Of a stretch of DNA of 44,522 bases, positions 41,240 through 44,522 are shown one piece after another. Within the stretch, counting starts at the first letter, position 1, and each line of letters opens with the position of its first letter. The translations under genes were made by a program, and so were the position numbers. This DNA comes from Gardnerella vaginalis 1500E. Lineage in GTDB: Bacteria > Actinomycetota > Actinomycetes > Actinomycetales > Bifidobacteriaceae. The notes beneath the pieces are model-generated. The model ran no database searches. It saw only the letters and a program-made list of their open reading frames with translations, and was not told where the DNA came from. The DNA lies in the NCBI RefSeq assembly GCF_000263595.1, contig NZ_ADES01000013.1, forward strand, positions 1 to 44,522, in the 5' to 3' direction.

Positions 41240-42385
41240 TTACACAAGCACAAGATTGTCGCGATGCACCACCGGATGCGCATACTGCCTGCCAAGCGAC
41301 TCCTCAAGCTCGTCGCTTGTGCGCCCCATAATCTCCGGAATCTCCTCAGCATCAAAAGCCACTAAACCTTTTGCCAAGTGATTTCCCTGCTCGTCGTCAA
41401 TCCACACCGGATCCGTTGCCGAAAACTCTCCGCAAACACGCACAATACCAGCCGCAAGAAGGCTCGCACGTCCGCCGCGCACAGCCTTAGCAGCACCCTC
41501 ATCAACCACCAGCGTTCCGTGAGGATGTGACGCAAACCCAATCCAAAGTCGCCTAGCAGAATCGCGCGTATGAACCGGAGCAAACGCAGTTCCAACAACA
41601 TCTCCAGCAAGAGCCGGCCCTGCGTTTCCAGCACAAGTAAGCACGGTTGGAATACCTGAAACTGCCGCCACATGCGCGGCTTCCAGCTTCGTCACCATAC
41701 CCCCAGTGCCTACTCCCGAAACACTTGCACCAACCTTCACTTCTTCTAAAGCGCGCGTCACATCCGGCACAAAGCTCACTCGTTTTGCACCAGGCTCGCT
41801 AGGCGGCGCAGTATAAAGCGAATCCACATCTGTAAGCAGCACAAGCGCTTCTGCACGCACAATATTTGCCACAATAGCTGCAAGTCTATCGTTGTCACCG
41901 AAGCGAATTTCGTTGCTAGAAAGCGCATCGTTTTCGTTTACGATTGGGATTACGCCAAGTTCCAGCAAACGCGTCATTGTGCGCTGCGCGTTACGGTAGC
42001 GAGATGGCGAAATAGTAACGTCTGCCGTCAGTAACATCTGCCCTACTCTGAAACCAAATTGCGAAAATGCTGCTTCATATTGTGCCATAAGCAAGCCTTG
42101 ACCAACCGAAGCCGTGGCCTGCTGAGTTGGCACATCTTTTGGACGCTCCGCAAAACCAAGTAGTCCAAAGCCCGCGGCAATTGCGCCAGAAGACACAAGA
42201 ACAATTCGAGCACCTTGCATTTGCGCGTGACTAATTGCAGAAACAAGAGCACGCAACTTTTGCACATCCAGCCACCCAGATGCGTCTGTAAGAGAGCTTG
42301 AGCCTACTTTCACAACAATTGTGCGCGCCTCGCGGATTGAACACCGAACCCCGTCTTCGGTAAGTTCAATTTCCGGATTACTCAT
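41240..42385 (-). CDS. proB: Glutamate 5-kinase with PUA domain
   Basis: This 381-residue enzyme phosphorylates glutamate in the first step of proline synthesis and is usually feedback-inhibited by proline. The amino-acid kinase domain (about 20–275) shows TIVVKVGSSSLTD, VSSGAIAAG, IPIVNENDALS, FGDNDRLAAIVAN and GTGGMVTKLEAA. The C-terminal PUA domain (about 290–370) includes DEGAAKAVRGGRASLLAAGI. GGGGGA precedes the ATG. It follows obg by 20 bp as the second gene of the operon. proA is not in the window. Confidence 0.97.
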   Translation of the reverse strand: MSNPEIELTEDGVRCSIREARTIVVKVGSSSLTDASGWLDVQKLRALVSAISHAQMQGARIVLVSSGAIAAGFGLLGFAERPKDVPTQQATASVGQGLLMAQYEAAFSQFGFRVGQMLLTADVTISPSRYRNAQRTMTRLLELGVIPIVNENDALSSNEIRFGDNDRLAAIVANIVRAEALVLLTDVDSLYTAPPSEPGAKRVSFVPDVTRALEEVKVGASVSGVGTGGMVTKLEAAHVAAVSGIPTVLTCAGNAGPALAGDVVGTAFAPVHTRDSARRLWIGFASHPHGTLVVDEGAAKAVRGGRASLLAAGIVRVCGEFSATDPVWIDDEQGNHLAKGLVAFDAEEIPEIMGRTSDELEESLGRQYAHPVVHRDNLVLV

Positions 42386-42405
42386 AAAATTCCCCCTTGA
42401 TTCCG

Positions 42406-44088
42406 CTAGTTTTCCTGCTCTTCGCCGCGCCCAAATAAGCTATTTTCGTCATGACGATCGTCGTCCACAGAAGGATCCGCCCAATGTCCCGACTTTCGCT
42501 CAGCCATCATCGCTTCTCGAACCGCAGATTTAGCGTCCATCATGCTGTGATAATCGCGTCGACGCTCTGCATTCGTGCGTCTTGCGCCGCGAGGATCGTT
42601 CGCTTCAAGTCGCAAATCTTTACCGCGCGCACCCAAGTTAGCGCCGTCCAATCCTTCCGCACCGGCTGCAATGCTTGGATCCCAGTCGAAGCAAACCATG
42701 TGATTGCCAGTGCCAATGCGAATTTCATCTCCCGGACGCGCGCCCTTTTTACGAAGCTCATCCTCAACACCAAGCTTTGCCAAACGATCCGCCAAGTAGC
42801 CTACGGCTTCGTCGTTGTCAAAATTCGTTTGCACAACCCAGCGCTCCGGCTTGGTACCGGTTACAGTGAACCAAAAATCACCATTTCTGTCTTCTTCGCG
42901 CTTAATTTCAAAGTCCGAACTGTTTCCGCGACCATCATCGCGACGTCTGCGCAAAGTCGAAGCCGGCTGCTCAAGAGGCTGAATAACAACGCGCTCTTCT
43001 TCGCGAGCCGCTTCCTCGGCAGCGAGCTTCTCACGCATCTTTTCAACAAGTCGACCAAGCGCAAAACCAAGCTCTTTCAAGCCTTCGTGAGATGCTGTAG
43101 AAATCTCAAATACAGTCAATCCCATTTTCTCAAACTCGCCGCGCACAAAATCAGCCAATTCTTTAGCTTCAGGAACATCGACTTTGTTAAGAATAATAAT
43201 GCGCGGACGCTCCGGAATTGGGATTGCGCCCAACGGAAGTTCAAGTTTGTTAGCGTATTGCGCAAGCTCATGTTCAAGAGCGTTATAGTCGCTAATTGGA
43301 TCGCGATTTGGCTCAAGAGTTGCGCAATCAATTACGTGCGCAATAATTTCCGTACGCTCAATATGACGCAAAAACTCAAGACCTAAGCCTTTGCCTTCAG
43401 AAGCTCCCGGAATTAAACCTGGAACGTCCGCAATTGTGTAACGATAGTTTCCGAAACTTACTACGCCAAGATTTGGCACCAAAGTAGTAAACGGATAGTC
43501 TGCAATTTTTGGTTTGGCTGCACTAATTGATGCGACTAAGCTTGATTTTCCTGCAGATGGGAAGCCGACTAAAGCTACGTCTGCAATAGATTTGAGTTCC
43601 AAAATTACGTCGCGCTCTTCGCCAGGCTCGCCCAAAAGAGCAAAACCTGGAGCACGTCGTACTTTATTTGCCAAAGCTGCGTTACCAAGACCGCCGGCAC
43701 CGCCTTGAGCTACAACGAATTTATCCCCAACATGACGCAAATCCGCCAAAACTTCGCCCGGACGCTTTTGAGAGCCTGCAGCACCGCGCGCTGTAAAAAC
43801 AACAGTTCCAACAGGCACAGGAAGCACCAAATCCGCGCCTTTTGAACCGTCTTTAGTATCACCCAAGCCCATCGTGCCATTCTCTGCTGTGCGATGAGGC
43901 ATAAAACGATAGTCGAGTAAGCTGTTTGCATTGCGGTCTGCTACAAAAATAACTGAACCGCCGTCACCACCATTGCCGCCATTAGGTCCAGCCAATGGCT
44001 TGTACTTTTCGCGACGGACTCCAGCGGAACCATTGCCGCCGTCGCCACCCTTCACGTGCACTGTTACGCGATCTACAAAATCACTCAT
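42406..44088 (-). CDS. obg: Obg/CgtA ribosome-assembly GTPase
   Basis: This 560-residue essential GTPase acts in 50S maturation and stress signalling and can bind ppGpp. It has the Gly-rich Obg fold (1 to about 160, [26 protein letters not shown]), the G domain (P-loop GFPSAGKSS near 170, [20 protein letters not shown]), and then an OCT domain (about 395–470: [26 protein letters not shown]) as in Gram-positive Obg. The tail of about 80 residues is charged and disordered. A GTAAGG-type site precedes the ATG. The order rpmA–obg–proB is a common actinobacterial arrangement, but a terminator separates rpmA here. Confidence 0.97.
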   Translation of the reverse strand: MSDFVDRVTVHVKGGDGGNGSAGVRREKYKPLAGPNGGNGGDGGSVIFVADRNANSLLDYRFMPHRTAENGTMGLGDTKDGSKGADLVLPVPVGTVVFTARGAAGSQKRPGEVLADLRHVGDKFVVAQGGAGGLGNAALANKVRRAPGFALLGEPGEERDVILELKSIADVALVGFPSAGKSSLVASISAAKPKIADYPFTTLVPNLGVVSFGNYRYTIADVPGLIPGASEGKGLGLEFLRHIERTEIIAHVIDCATLEPNRDPISDYNALEHELAQYANKLELPLGAIPIPERPRIIILNKVDVPEAKELADFVRGEFEKMGLTVFEISTASHEGLKELGFALGRLVEKMREKLAAEEAAREEERVVIQPLEQPASTLRRRRDDGRGNSSDFEIKREEDRNGDFWFTVTGTKPERWVVQTNFDNDEAVGYLADRLAKLGVEDELRKKGARPGDEIRIGTGNHMVCFDWDPSIAAGAEGLDGANLGARGKDLRLEANDPRGARRTNAERRRDYHSMMDAKSAVREAMMAERKSGHWADPSVDDDRHDENSLFGRGEEQEN

Positions 44089-44158
44089 ACTGCTACCTTA
44101 CTCGAAGCTAAACACTTAATTTCGAAGCTACGAAAACATTTGACGGAAATTTATACGG

Positions 44159-44273
44159 CGTTTGGAGTGCCAGACACGCCTCAACACTCCAAACGCGAGA
44201 TGGATTCCCCACGTTTGGAGCGCCACACCAACCAAAACCCTCCAAACGCGAGACAACTTCCCCACGTTTGGAG
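44159..44273. repeat. 53-bp-period inverted array, locus 3
   Basis: CGTTTGGAG at 44159, 44212 and 44265 alternates with CTCCAAACG at 44187 and 44240. Both series have a 53-bp period. Between them GCGAGA and TTCCCCA are also repeated. The array lies between the rpmA terminator and the obg start. Confidence 0.85.
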
Positions 44274-44300
44274 CACAAACGCTAGTAAATATGCGAGAAC

Positions 44301-44329
44301 AAAAAAGCCGCACCGAATTGGGTGCGGCT
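44301..44329 (-). terminator. rpmA rho-independent terminator
   Basis: AGCCGCACC/GGTGCGGCT around a 6-nt loop, followed on the minus strand by a run of six T. Confidence 0.9.
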
Positions 44330-44347
44330 AGAAGACTAATCTGTCAC

Positions 44348-44522
44348 TCAGGCGGTAACAACGTCAACAACCTTGCGGTCGCGACGAATGCCGAACTTCA
44401 CATTGCCGTCCGTCAAAGCGTACAGCGTGTGATCCTTGCCCAAAGCAACATTCTGACCGGCGTGGAACTTAGTGCCGCGCTGACGAACGATAATGTTGCC
44501 AGCCACAACAGCTTCACCGCCG
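44348..44522 (-). CDS. rpmA: 50S ribosomal protein L27, C-terminal part (5' end outside window)
   Basis: The last 58 codons, ending in TGA at 44348–44350. The frame reads [20 protein letters not shown], then [19 protein letters not shown] and [12 protein letters not shown], an unmistakable L27. L27 lies near the peptidyl-transferase centre of the 50S subunit. The start and the usual rplU partner lie beyond the right edge. Confidence 0.97.
   Translation of the reverse strand, partial: GGEAVVAGNIIVRQRGTKFHAGQNVALGKDHTLYALTDGNVKFGIRRDRKVVDVVTA

Overview
The window is almost certainly from Gardnerella (Bifidobacteriaceae, Actinobacteria). The evidence is moderate GC, a giant single-chain type I fatty acid synthase next to acyl-CoA carboxylase genes, the actinobacterial order tRNA-Trp–secE–nusG–rplK–rplA, a NusG with a long acidic N-terminus, several near-leaderless starts, and a 3,081-residue Rib/alpha-type surface protein full of YPDG repeats. 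The species is inferred from gene content and style; no search was run.

Layout. (1) 1–869: 3' end of an unrecognised plus-strand gene that runs off the left edge. (2) 870–1390: a hairpin-rich intergenic repeat, a C10 tract, a promoter and a leader hairpin. (3) 1391–10636: giant repeat-built cell-wall adhesin ending in an LSNTG sorting signal. (4) 11138–26558: lipid/biotin block, with accBC, accD and fas on the minus strand, bioY divergent from accBC, and birA further on. BirA biotinylates the AccBC lysine, BioY imports biotin, the carboxylase makes malonyl-CoA and FAS I uses it. (5) 26665–30073: polytopic membrane protein overlapping a PucR-type regulator, possibly the regulator of the lipid genes.

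(6) 30163–36702 is the most unusual part. Two minus-strand secreted-protein genes (30484–31629 and 35555–36307) share near-identical promoters, signal peptides, LAKTG wall anchors and 3' flanks, but their mature parts are unrelated. In both promoters a G10 run lies inside the spacer between a TTGACT -35 and a TATGTT -10 (19 bp), the classic arrangement for phase variation by slippage. Between the two cassettes is an AT-rich island: a Panacea (DUF4065) antitoxin-like gene divergent from a RelA/SpoT synthetase gene (candidate toxSAS toxin), convergent with a multi-pass membrane protein.

(7) 36876–39715: rplA, rplK, nusG, secE and tRNA-Trp on the minus strand. (8) 39876–44522: an aspartate-type aminotransferase, proB, obg and the 3' part of rpmA.

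Three intergenic sites (32039–32178, 36730–36872, 44159–44273) carry short arrays of alternating inverted motifs with a 52–53 bp period, about five helical turns. The unit sequences differ between arrays. Two of the arrays sit directly upstream of the two phase-variable cassettes. No annotated feature explains them, and they are the best candidate for something undescribed.
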